NCBI GenBank assembly: GCA_020697025.1
Contig: JAJFBO010000043.1
Coordinates: 1-7,396 of the forward strand
Direction: 5' to 3'
Origin: Burkholderiales bacterium
GTDB lineage: Bacteria > Pseudomonadota > Gammaproteobacteria > Burkholderiales > UBA11063
Length of the DNA stretch: 7,396 bases
The notes beneath the pieces are model-generated. The model did not search any database, was not told the DNA's origin, and saw nothing but the letters and a program-made list of their open reading frames with translations. The translations under genes were made by a program, and so were the position numbers. Shown one piece after another: positions 1 to 6,608 of the stretch (position 1 is its first letter; each line of letters opens with the position of its first letter).

Positions 1-2449
1 CTGTTGATACTTTAAGGATTTTCAAACCAGATGCCCAGTAACTATTTCCATCATAATAAACAAATCTATATCTGGTATATACTGAACTATCGGTATCTCC
101 TGAAGGTTGCTTAGTCCAAACATTACCATCAGGGGATGTCCAGATAGAATTAGCTGAAACGCCGACATATTGTCCATTACCATATGCTATCCAAATAAGT
201 GGCTTAGAAGGGGGTGCTGCTGCTGGGGTCCAGGAGCCTGAGGTTAAGAGATTTGCCGGGCCTGTTAAAGTTACTATATAGGGCGGACTGCGAAGTGCAG
301 CTACATAAGAAGTATTACCATTATTGGCTAGCATGTTTACATGGCTGCCATGATAAATAGGTATTGTATTTTCAGTCCAGGTGCTGTCAATTGTAAAATC
401 AGATGCTGGTGAACATGAAATAAATCCAAATGCAGATATAACGCAATAGTTAATACCATCATAAATTGCAGCTTTATAAGCTCTGGGGACGCCTACTGTA
501 TTTATTGCCTTCCATATTGTTTTTGGATTTGTTGATACTCCTAGTTGAAAGTAGGGTAGAGGAGCATTTTGCGGGGCTATATATGCTTTAGCCGTGCCAA
601 AATTAAATAAGTTAAATGGGCTGTTATCGAATGCATGTTCTAATACAGGGTTCCAGATAACGTTAGAATTACCTAATGAGTTAATTGAATATAAGTTACC
701 ATAAAATTGATTATTGGTAACTAAAAAGCCGTTGACCTGATCATAAGTAAGTCCGGTTATTTTTCTAAAAAAAGTTCCGGTGGGAGGTGCATTAACACCG
801 CCACTTGCAGATTGCCAGATCATACCTTTTTCGCTGCTGTAAATAAAACCTGAGCCATCAGGGCTCCCTCCAGTGCCTATTACCTGAAGATTTCTATTAT
901 TAACCATACGTTCAATTGTAGTGAAAAGTCCGGTAAATGGGGTATTGTTTTGTATGGACCACGCACCTTGTGGACTGGTAGTTGCTGTAACTGCACCATA
1001 ATCGCCAGCTGCAATAAAAGTCCCGGCTGTAGCTGCATGTGCCGAATATGCCAAAGATGCTTTAGTTGCATAACTTAGATTTTCCCCGTTTTGATTATAG
1101 TAATTAACTGCTGTAACAATATTAGCCAAATTAATACCTGCTGTCGCAGTAGGTGTATAACGTATTACCATTACGCAACTTTCCTCAGGAGCTAAACTTT
1201 GTCCATTAATACAAGTTTGCCCCCTACCACCATATTTCATACCGGGGATGGAATTTAAATTACCAAATTGTATGTTATCAAAGTTGACATCGCCATTATT
1301 TACTAAGTATACGCCCTGGTAATTAGTAGTGTTTACGGTAGTATTTATAAACCAGCTATTAGATATTGAATTTAAGTCAGGTGTTGGTGCTGTAGCAATA
1401 TAATATGCATTAAATGATAAAAATTTGGTATTACCAGTTTCGTCAGAATAATTAATTATAATCTCTCCTTTTCCATTAGCAGCGGCCAAAGGGGCTGATA
1501 TAGTAAAAGTACAGGCACTTTCAACTGCTAAACCACTTTCACAGCCATTAATCTGGCTTATAGAAATGGGGTATGGGCCTTTTATATTTATATTACCAAC
1601 AGGAGCTTCCCCATTATTAAATAAAGTTATAACCAGGTTTGGCGAAATAGCCGGGTTAATAACTGAATTAATTCCGCTGGTAATTAAATTTCCCGAATCA
1701 GAGCCAGTAGAAAGATTTATAGTTGCTGTATTTTCTCTTTTATCATCTTTTACGCTGCCTTTAATAATTATTTGAGGCCGCTCCTGGGATAAATTATTTT
1801 GTGCAAAATTGTTAGTATATTTTATAATGACATGGCATATACTTCCGGCTAGGTAGTTATTTTCGGGACAGATAATGCTTGCTGTTGAACCTGTTAGTTT
1901 TTGTGTTTCCACACTTAATGTAGAGTAATCTTCAGCAAGGATTAAAGAGATATATAACGAGTGATTTCCTATTGACTTTTGTAAATTAGGCGGTGAAAAG
2001 TAGCTAAATCCATTATTTGTTTTAACATGGCTTGAGTAAGTTACTAATTTTGAAGTTTCATATCTCTGGCCCAGCTTATTTTCATAATTCATTTTAATTA
2101 TAAAACTTCCAGATAACTTATGTGGTGTAATTATTATTTCACAGCTTGCATGAGCGGTAACATTAGAACATTTTGTGGTATCAGCTAGTTTATCCTGTAA
2201 TTCTTGGTCAAGTGTAACACCATCAGCCTGAATGCTAGTTGAAGTCAGGGTTATATTATTATTAGAGTTATTATCTACAGAGAATCTGGCAATCGTTTTT
2301 GTATTGCTAAGTACCGGGATAGTTGAGATATTACTTAAACTAACTGAGTTGTTATTAATATTGCTACCAGAACCTGAGCCATTCCCGCAACTAAATTGTA
2401 AAAGGCATAGCGGTAATAGCATTAAAGAATTTAGAACATATTTATACAT
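1..2449 (-). CDS. Large putative surface lipoprotein: four Cys-paired Ig-like repeats plus beta-propeller-like region (3' end outside window)
   Basis: I do not recognise this as a named gene. The frame is open from the ATG at 2449-2447 to the window edge: 816 residues without a stop, C-terminus missing. The N-terminus (MYKYVLNSLMLLPLCLLQFS, then Cys21) is a short hydrophobic signal followed by a Gly/Ser/Asn linker, as in outer-membrane lipoproteins, although the lipobox QFSC is not canonical. Residues about 40-470 hold four modules with cysteine pairs at 94/103, 194/205, 303/313 and 413/425. Each pair is followed by alternating hydrophobic residues, and most modules then carry a late NY. Module 4 has LAPEESC followed by IRYTP, as in bacterial ASH/HYDIN-like (choice-of-anchor) Ig domains. 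From about 475, tryptophans recur at 497, 545, 599, 646, 691, 740 and 778, with an Asp-box-like SPDGNVW at 772-778, suggesting propeller blades. The protein is rich in Asn, Ser and Thr. An adhesin or surface-binding role is inference only. It could be transcribed with the permease gene 53 bases upstream. Confidence 0.85.
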   Translation of the reverse strand, partial: MYKYVLNSLMLLPLCLLQFSCGNGSGSGSNINNNSVSLSNISTIPVLSNTKTIARFSVDNNSNNNITLTSTSIQADGVTLDQELQDKLADTTKCSNVTAHASCEIIITPHKLSGSFIIKMNYENKLGQRYETSKLVTYSSHVKTNNGFSYFSPPNLQKSIGNHSLYISLILAEDYSTLSVETQKLTGSTASIICPENNYLAGSICHVIIKYTNNFAQNNLSQERPQIIIKGSVKDDKRENTATINLSTGSDSGNLITSGINSVINPAISPNLVITLFNNGEAPVGNINIKGPYPISISQINGCESGLAVESACTFTISAPLAAANGKGEIIINYSDETGNTKFLSFNAYYIATAPTPDLNSISNSWFINTTVNTTNYQGVYLVNNGDVNFDNIQFGNLNSIPGMKYGGRGQTCINGQSLAPEESCVMVIRYTPTATAGINLANIVTAVNYYNQNGENLSYATKASLAYSAHAATAGTFIAAGDYGAVTATTSPQGAWSIQNNTPFTGLFTTIERMVNNRNLQVIGTGGSPDGSGFIYSSEKGMIWQSASGGVNAPPTGTFFRKITGLTYDQVNGFLVTNNQFYGNLYSINSLGNSNVIWNPVLEHAFDNSPFNLFNFGTAKAYIAPQNAPLPYFQLGVSTNPKTIWKAINTVGVPRAYKAAIYDGINYCVISAFGFISCSPASDFTIDSTWTENTIPIYHGSHVNMLANNGNTSYVAALRSPPYIVTLTGPANLLTSGSWTPAAAPPSKPLIWIAYGNGQYVGVSANSIWTSPDGNVWTKQPSGDTDSSVYTRYRFVYYDGNSYWASGLKILKVST

Positions 2450-2455
2450 AAATAA

Positions 2456-2460
2456 CCTTA
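2456..2460 (-). promoter_or_regulatory. Ribosome-binding site of the lipoprotein gene
   Basis: On the minus strand TAAGG lies six bases before the ATG at 2449. It is a modest Shine-Dalgarno match at good spacing and supports this start. A later in-frame Met (residue 10) would remove the only charged residue of the signal peptide. Confidence 0.55.
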
Positions 2461-2477
2461 TTAAAAAAGTAACTTAT

Positions 2478-2500
2478 CTATATTTATTCTAAATATATAG
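2478..2500. repeat. Near-perfect AT-rich inverted repeat between lysP and the lipoprotein gene
   Basis: CTATATTTA at the left is mirrored by TAAATATATAG at the right across a three-base centre, with a two-base bulge. It sits immediately after the lysP stop. It has no G/C-rich stem, although on the minus strand a T6 run follows about ten bases downstream. It could be a weak terminator, an operator for the lipoprotein gene, or chance in AT-rich DNA. Confidence 0.3.
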
Positions 2501-2502
2501 CG

Positions 2503-3873
2503 TTATTTTAACATAGCTTTTTTACGTATTGCTTTGTAATAAAGCATTATCAATATAAAGATTATTACTGCTCCATAGGAGTCAAAGAGTCCGCTAAAAG
2601 TAAATGAATTTATTAAATTATAGCCTTGCCCAAGTATAATTCCACCAATAAGTATCATTGAAAATATCGGGCCAACAGGAAACCAGATAGCCTTATAAGT
2701 TAATTTACTTAAATCAGTAATATGATATTTTCTAAAATTATAATGACTAAGGGCAATTCCAAACCAGGCAATAAAACCACAGGTAGAAGATACGGTTACC
2801 AGTTTGGTAAATAATTCTCCATTGCCAATAAATGATGAAATAAATACTGTTGATCCAACTAAGGCAGTTGCAAGAAGCGCAAAAATTGGTAAACCATATT
2901 TTGTGGTTTTTGCAAATATCTTTGGTGCCTGTTGGGTGTGGCCCATAAACCATAATGTACGGGTAGCAGAATACATACTGGCATTGGCAGCAGATAAAAT
3001 TGCGATCAAAATAACAAAATTTAATATATTAGCTGCAATAGGGCCTGGTATATAATGAGAAAATATCAAGGTAAAAGGGCTGGCATTAACACTGTCTTTT
3101 GATGCCATAAGACTATCATTAAAAGGAATTAATAAACTAATAATTACAGTAGCTAGAATGTAAAATAAAATTAAGCGCCAGAAAACGTTTTTGACAGCTT
3201 TGGGTATGCTTGTAGCCGGGTCTCTGGCTTCACCTGAAGTAACACCAATTAATTCAGATCCCTGAAATGAAAACCCGGCAAGTAGAAATACCGCAAAGAA
3301 TCCTTTCCAGCTATTATGAAAAGGAGCATCAGCTATAAAGAAGTTATTAAGACCGAATTTTGGCTGGCCAAAAACTAAAATCGTACCTAAAATAATTACA
3401 GTAATAATTACTAATACTTTAAGCATAGACATAAAGTATTCTACTTCGCCAAAGACACGGACAGTAAATAGATTTAAACCAAATATTACAAAGAAAAATA
3501 TGGCTGAAAAAGCCAGATCAGAACCTCCGGGAAACCAGAATTTCATTACGATAACAGCAGCAGAAATCTCGGCGGCAATAGTAATCGACCAGTTGAACCA
3601 GTAATTTATGCCCATAGCATAGCCAAAAGGTTTATTTACATAATCACCTGAATATTCACAAAATGTACCTGTGGATGGCCTGTAAGTTGAAAGTTCTCCA
3701 AGACTGGTAATTAAGAAAAATACCATTATGGAAATAAGAAGGTATGCGATTAAAGCACCACCTGGTCCTGCAACACTAATAGCATATCCGCTGGCCAGGA
3801 AAATTCCAGTTCCAATGGAACCGCCTAATGCGATCATATTCAAATGTCTTGTTTCTAAAGTTTTAGCTAACAT
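2503..3873 (-). CDS. lysP: LysP-like lysine permease (APC superfamily, amino acid transporter family)
   Basis: Inner-membrane proton-coupled amino acid permease of 456 residues with about twelve hydrophobic segments; lysine is the likely substrate. Recognisable stretches are RHLNMIALGGSIGTGIF at 9-25 (the unwound TM1 glycine motif), GPGGAL at 36-41, TSLGEL at 56-61, NYWFNW at 90-95, FSFQGSELIG at 201-210 with GEARDP at 214-219, VFWRLILFY at 230-238, SPFTLIF at 265-271 and GFIAWFGIA at 366-374. The order, wording and spacing follow E. coli LysP (about 489 residues) as I remember it, rather than a generic APC permease. Glu207 and Glu215 correspond to two acidic residues reported as important in LysP. 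The C-terminal acidic pair of E. coli LysP is not evident: NSFTFSG (422-428) stands in that loop, so specificity could differ. The gene is divergent from thrAB, which fits a role in the aspartate-family amino acid supply. The start follows a G-rich ribosome-binding site. No convincing terminator separates it from the downstream lipoprotein gene. Confidence 0.82.
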   Translation of the reverse strand: MLAKTLETRHLNMIALGGSIGTGIFLASGYAISVAGPGGALIAYLLISIMVFFLITSLGELSTYRPSTGTFCEYSGDYVNKPFGYAMGINYWFNWSITIAAEISAAVIVMKFWFPGGSDLAFSAIFFFVIFGLNLFTVRVFGEVEYFMSMLKVLVIITVIILGTILVFGQPKFGLNNFFIADAPFHNSWKGFFAVFLLAGFSFQGSELIGVTSGEARDPATSIPKAVKNVFWRLILFYILATVIISLLIPFNDSLMASKDSVNASPFTLIFSHYIPGPIAANILNFVILIAILSAANASMYSATRTLWFMGHTQQAPKIFAKTTKYGLPIFALLATALVGSTVFISSFIGNGELFTKLVTVSSTCGFIAWFGIALSHYNFRKYHITDLSKLTYKAIWFPVGPIFSMILIGGIILGQGYNLINSFTFSGLFDSYGAVIIFILIMLYYKAIRKKAMLK

Positions 3874-3884
3874 TCTGAACCACG

Positions 3885-3893
3885 CTCCCCCCC
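3885..3893 (-). promoter_or_regulatory. G-rich ribosome-binding site of lysP with a G7 tract
   Basis: On the minus strand seven G residues run directly into AG, giving a GGAG Shine-Dalgarno core at 3888-3885, eleven bases before the ATG at 3873. The spacing is slightly long. No alternative in-frame ATG, GTG or TTG lies close upstream. The G7 run stands out in AT-rich surroundings and may be slippage-prone. Confidence 0.55.
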
Positions 3894-3944
3894 AAGTACG
3901 AAAATTTATATTTAATAAGTAATAAAGGGGTGATTATATCATTA

Positions 3945-3972
3945 ATTATATGTTGGTCTGTGTTAATGTAAA
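3945..3972 (-). promoter_or_regulatory. Sigma70-type promoter for lysP
   Basis: On the minus strand TTTACA (3972-3967) is followed after 16 bases by a perfect TATAAT (3950-3945). Transcription would begin near 3938, giving a leader of about 65 bases. A second TATAAT at 3938-3933 has no good -35 at the usual distance. This is a consensus match only. Confidence 0.55.
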
Positions 3973-4031
3973 ATAGACTGTAATCGGAGATTAAAGCACA
4001 ATTTTAAGTATTCAGTAATAGCGATAGAGTC

Positions 4032-4066
4032 ATGCAGATACAAAGCGAGTATAAAATTATCCGCAT
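4032..4066 (+). other. Hairpin-forming inverted repeat upstream of thrA
   Basis: ATGCAGATA (4032-4040) can pair with TATCCGCAT (4058-4066): nine positions with one A-C mismatch around a 17-base loop. A smaller alternative stem, ATAC/GTAT around a seven-base loop (4038-4052), shares bases with it, so the two cannot both form fully. It would only matter as RNA if a promoter lies upstream of 4032, or on the minus strand. It could also be a protein-binding site in the divergent region. Confidence 0.3.
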
Positions 4067-4079
4067 CTTGCTAAGCTGA
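4032..4079 (+). CDS. Possible 15-codon leader ORF, Ile/Leu-rich (doubtful)
   Basis: An ATG at 4032 opens MQIQSEYKIIRILLS and a TGA closes it at 4077-4079. Four of 15 residues are Ile and three are in the cluster IIRI. The start codon lies inside the hairpin stem described for 4032-4066. Only a weak AGAG precedes it, two bases away. Enterobacterial thr leader peptides carry Thr and Ile codons; this one has no Thr, and no attenuator hairpin is visible after it. It may well be chance. Confidence 0.12.
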   Translation: MQIQSEYKIIRILLS

Positions 4080-4112
4080 AGATTACCTTTACCAGTTAAT
4101 TTTTTTTTAGGG

Positions 4113-4121
4113 TGGTATAAT
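4113..4121 (+). promoter_or_regulatory. Extended -10 promoter for thrAB
   Basis: TGGTATAAT is a perfect extended -10 element (TGnTATAAT). Transcription would begin near 4128, leaving a leader of about 23 bases that still contains the thrA ribosome-binding site. No good -35 lies 15-19 bases upstream. The nearest candidate, TTTACC at 4088-4093, is 22 bases away because a T9 tract (4100-4108) lies in the spacer. If this promoter is the main one, leader-based attenuation is excluded. Confidence 0.5.
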
Positions 4122-4136
4122 TATGACTTTAAACTT

Positions 4137-4142
4137 GGAAAG
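4137..4142 (+). promoter_or_regulatory. Ribosome-binding site of thrA, favouring the ATG start
   Basis: GGAAAG stands eight bases before the ATG at 4151 and five before a TTG at 4148 that is in the same frame. ATG at the better spacing is preferred; TTG would add only one residue. Confidence 0.6.
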
Positions 4143-4150
4143 AATATTTG

Positions 4151-6607
4151 ATGAAGATAGTAAAAAATCATTTTATTACACATAAATTTGGTGGTTCAAG
4201 TTTAGCTGACGCTAATAGGTTTAAGGCTGTAAAACAAATTTTAAGTGGTAAAAAAGAGATTATTGTAGTCTCAGCAATTAAAGGTACAACATCTACTTTA
4301 CAACATAGTTTGGATATTGCCCGGGAGGGAGATAATTATCTGCCAGATTTGAAAGTATTGGAAGATCGTCATATCGCGTTAATTAATACTTTAATAAGTA
4401 AAAACTCAAAAAATTTATTAAAAAGTATTACTGAAGACTTTGAATTTATTCATAATATTTTAAACACAGTCAAAACAATTCGTTCTTATGCTACAGAAAT
4501 TCAGAATTTTGTTTTAGGTTTTGGTGAAATATGGTCAGCCAAAATATTAAATGCTTATTTAAACTTATATGGAAACTCTGAATATTTAGATGCTTCAAGC
4601 ATTTTATATTCTTATGTTGAGAATGAGGTAGTTTGCATTGACTGGGAAAAAAGTTATGCCGAATTGGTGCAGTTTGTTAATAATAAAGATTTTGATCAAT
4701 TAGTAGTTACCGGATTTATTGCTAAAACATTAAGTGGCCAAAGAACTATTCTGGGGCGCAACGGCAGTGATTATTCCGGAGCTATTTTTGCTAAATTGTT
4801 CAAAGCAAAATGCTTATATATCTGGACTGATGTTGATGGGATTTATACAGCTCATCCACAAAAAGTAAAATCAGCATTTGTAATCGAACAGTTATCCTAT
4901 AAGGAAGCCCATGAGCTAGCTTATTTTGGTGCTAGTGTACTTTATCCTATGACAGTTTTACCTGTTGAGTCTGAGAATATTCCGTTATATATAAAAAATA
5001 GTTTTAATCCAACTGCAAAAGGCACTTATATATCTCAAGAAAGCATAATTACACCATATATGATAAAGGGTATAACTTATGTTTCAGATATTGCCTTAAT
5101 TAATATTGAAGGTGCGGGACTAATTGGTGTTGCAGGAACTGCTGCACGAATTTTTCAGATACTAAAAGATATAAACGTATCTGTTATACTTATTTCTCAG
5201 GCAAGTTCAGAGCATTCAATTTGCTTTGCTATAAATAATAGGAAAATGGATTTAGCAGTCAAGACTTTGCAAGAACAGCTTCATATGCAAATATCTGGTA
5301 ATTTAGTAGGTAAAATTACAGCAAATCCGGATTGCTCTATTGTTGCTGCTGTCGGGGAAGAAATGATTGGCGCAATTGGTGTAGCTGGTAAAATATGTGA
5401 TACTTTAGCTAAAGCAAACGTTAATATAAGAGCTATAGCTCAAGGTTCATCTGAACGAAATATTTCTGTGGTAATTAATAATAGTGATATTAATAAAGCA
5501 TTACAGGCATTACATGCTGGGTTTTATTTATCAAGTAAAACCTTATCAATTGGTTTAATTGGGCCAGGTGCAATTGGTAAAACCTTATTAAAGCAAATCT
5601 CCGATGAATTGGAGCATTTAAAGACAAAGTATCAGGTAAATTTATGTGTACGCGGTATAATGGATAGCCAGCATATGCTACTTGAAAATACTGCCATAAA
5701 TCTAAACAAATGGGAAGAAAATCTTAAAAAAAGTAAAGATGCGGCTAATATGACCCAATTTACCCAGCATATTCTCTCAGACGACGTGCCTAATGCAGTT
5801 ATCATTGATTGTACAGCGAGTTTGGAAATTTCAAAAAAATATTTAGATTTCGCAAAAAAAGGTATTAATATAATTACACCAAATAAACATGCAAGTGGTG
5901 GAAGCACATTAGAGTTTTATCAGGAGTTAAAAAGTACAGTTCGTGAAAATAATTGCCAGTACTTATACGAAGCAACTGTTTGTGCTGGTTTGCCAATAAT
6001 AAATACTATTAGCGACTTAATTAAAACTGGTGATGAAATAACCGCAATTGAGGGTGTCGTATCTGGTACGCTAAGCTATATTTTTAGTGAGTTAGCAATT
6101 GGCCGCAAGTTTTCTGATGTTGTAACTGATGCTAAAAAATTAGGCTATACTGAACCAGATCCACGTGAAGATTTGTCAGGTAAAGATATAGGGCGTAAAC
6201 TAATTTGTTTGGCGCGTGAGATTGGCTATGATGTTTCACTTAATGAAATTGAAATCGTCAATTTAGTACCGCCAAGTTTACGTAAATGTACTCAGGAGGA
6301 ATTTATGACAAGGCTTACCCAATGTGATGCTTCAATGCATGAAATGGTTGAAGAAGCTAATAAAAATGATAAAAAGCTGCGTTATGTTGCAAGTATTAAA
6401 GCTGATAAAACTTTTAGTGTAGCAATCCAGTCATATGCAAAAGACCATCCATTTAATCGTCTGCGAGGAACTGATAATATGCTCATTATTCATTCTAAAC
6501 GTTATTGTAATAATCAGCCAATTATTATTCAGGGTCCGGGTGCAGGAGCAGAAGTCACTGCTGCGGGAGTTTTTGCAGATTTACTTCGGTTATCGGCTTC
6601 TATTTGA
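4151..6607 (+). CDS. thrA: Bifunctional aspartokinase / homoserine dehydrogenase I
   Basis: Cytoplasmic fused enzyme of 818 residues (E. coli ThrA: 820). It phosphorylates aspartate to aspartyl-4-phosphate and later reduces aspartate semialdehyde to homoserine. The kinase domain (about 10-300) shows KFGGSS at 12-17, GRNGSDYS at 202-209 and WTDVDG at 225-230. Two ACT-type regulatory regions follow, with ISQASSE (Gln350) and IAQGSSE (Gln431). These glutamines are 81 residues apart, matching the two threonine-binding glutamines reported in the Arabidopsis enzyme, so threonine feedback is likely. The dehydrogenase begins near 465 with the nucleotide-binding GPGAIG at 471-476 and has TPNK at 576-579. 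It also has Glu668, Asp674, Asp679 and Lys683 in the EPDPREDLSGKDIGRK block, spaced exactly as the catalytic residues of yeast homoserine dehydrogenase. Cys611 replaces the first Gly of the usual VGAGLP. The enzyme is complete with no visible damage. ThrA is preferred over MetL because thrB follows one base after the stop. The N-terminus is about seven residues longer than E. coli ThrA. Confidence 0.96.
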   Translation: MKIVKNHFITHKFGGSSLADANRFKAVKQILSGKKEIIVVSAIKGTTSTLQHSLDIAREGDNYLPDLKVLEDRHIALINTLISKNSKNLLKSITEDFEFIHNILNTVKTIRSYATEIQNFVLGFGEIWSAKILNAYLNLYGNSEYLDASSILYSYVENEVVCIDWEKSYAELVQFVNNKDFDQLVVTGFIAKTLSGQRTILGRNGSDYSGAIFAKLFKAKCLYIWTDVDGIYTAHPQKVKSAFVIEQLSYKEAHELAYFGASVLYPMTVLPVESENIPLYIKNSFNPTAKGTYISQESIITPYMIKGITYVSDIALINIEGAGLIGVAGTAARIFQILKDINVSVILISQASSEHSICFAINNRKMDLAVKTLQEQLHMQISGNLVGKITANPDCSIVAAVGEEMIGAIGVAGKICDTLAKANVNIRAIAQGSSERNISVVINNSDINKALQALHAGFYLSSKTLSIGLIGPGAIGKTLLKQISDELEHLKTKYQVNLCVRGIMDSQHMLLENTAINLNKWEENLKKSKDAANMTQFTQHILSDDVPNAVIIDCTASLEISKKYLDFAKKGINIITPNKHASGGSTLEFYQELKSTVRENNCQYLYEATVCAGLPIINTISDLIKTGDEITAIEGVVSGTLSYIFSELAIGRKFSDVVTDAKKLGYTEPDPREDLSGKDIGRKLICLAREIGYDVSLNEIEIVNLVPPSLRKCTQEEFMTRLTQCDASMHEMVEEANKNDKKLRYVASIKADKTFSVAIQSYAKDHPFNRLRGTDNMLIIHSKRYCNNQPIIIQGPGAGAEVTAAGVFADLLRLSASI

Positions 6608-6608
6608 T

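Noticed and set aside
880..1071. 63-codon minus-strand ORF
   Set aside because: It lies in another frame inside the intact lipoprotein reading frame on the same strand; composition is shadow-like and no ribosome-binding site is evident.
1566..2492. Plus-strand ORFs at 1566-1775 and 2232-2492
   Set aside because: Both are antisense to the lipoprotein gene. Their Leu/Ile/Val-rich content is what the reverse complement of Asn-rich codons gives, not real membrane proteins.
2747..3922. ORFs at 2747-2953 (minus), 2804-3055 and 3728-3922 (plus)
   Set aside because: All overlap the well-supported lysP frame and show no family features or start signals.
3933..3938. Second TATAAT on the minus strand as the lysP -10
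   Set aside because: The hexamer 16-18 bases upstream does not resemble TTGACA; the element at 3945-3950 has a better partner.
4081..4108. Rho-independent terminator ending in T9
   Set aside because: The bases before the T run contain a direct repeat (TTACC..TTACC) rather than an inverted one, so no stem forms.
3960..4150. Enterobacterial-type thr attenuator or lysine riboswitch
   Set aside because: No run of Thr codons, no GC-rich terminator stem before the T9 tract, and none of the lysine riboswitch core blocks that I can recognise.
5632..5907. 91-codon minus-strand ORF
   Set aside because: Antisense to the homoserine dehydrogenase domain of thrA, which is clearly coding.
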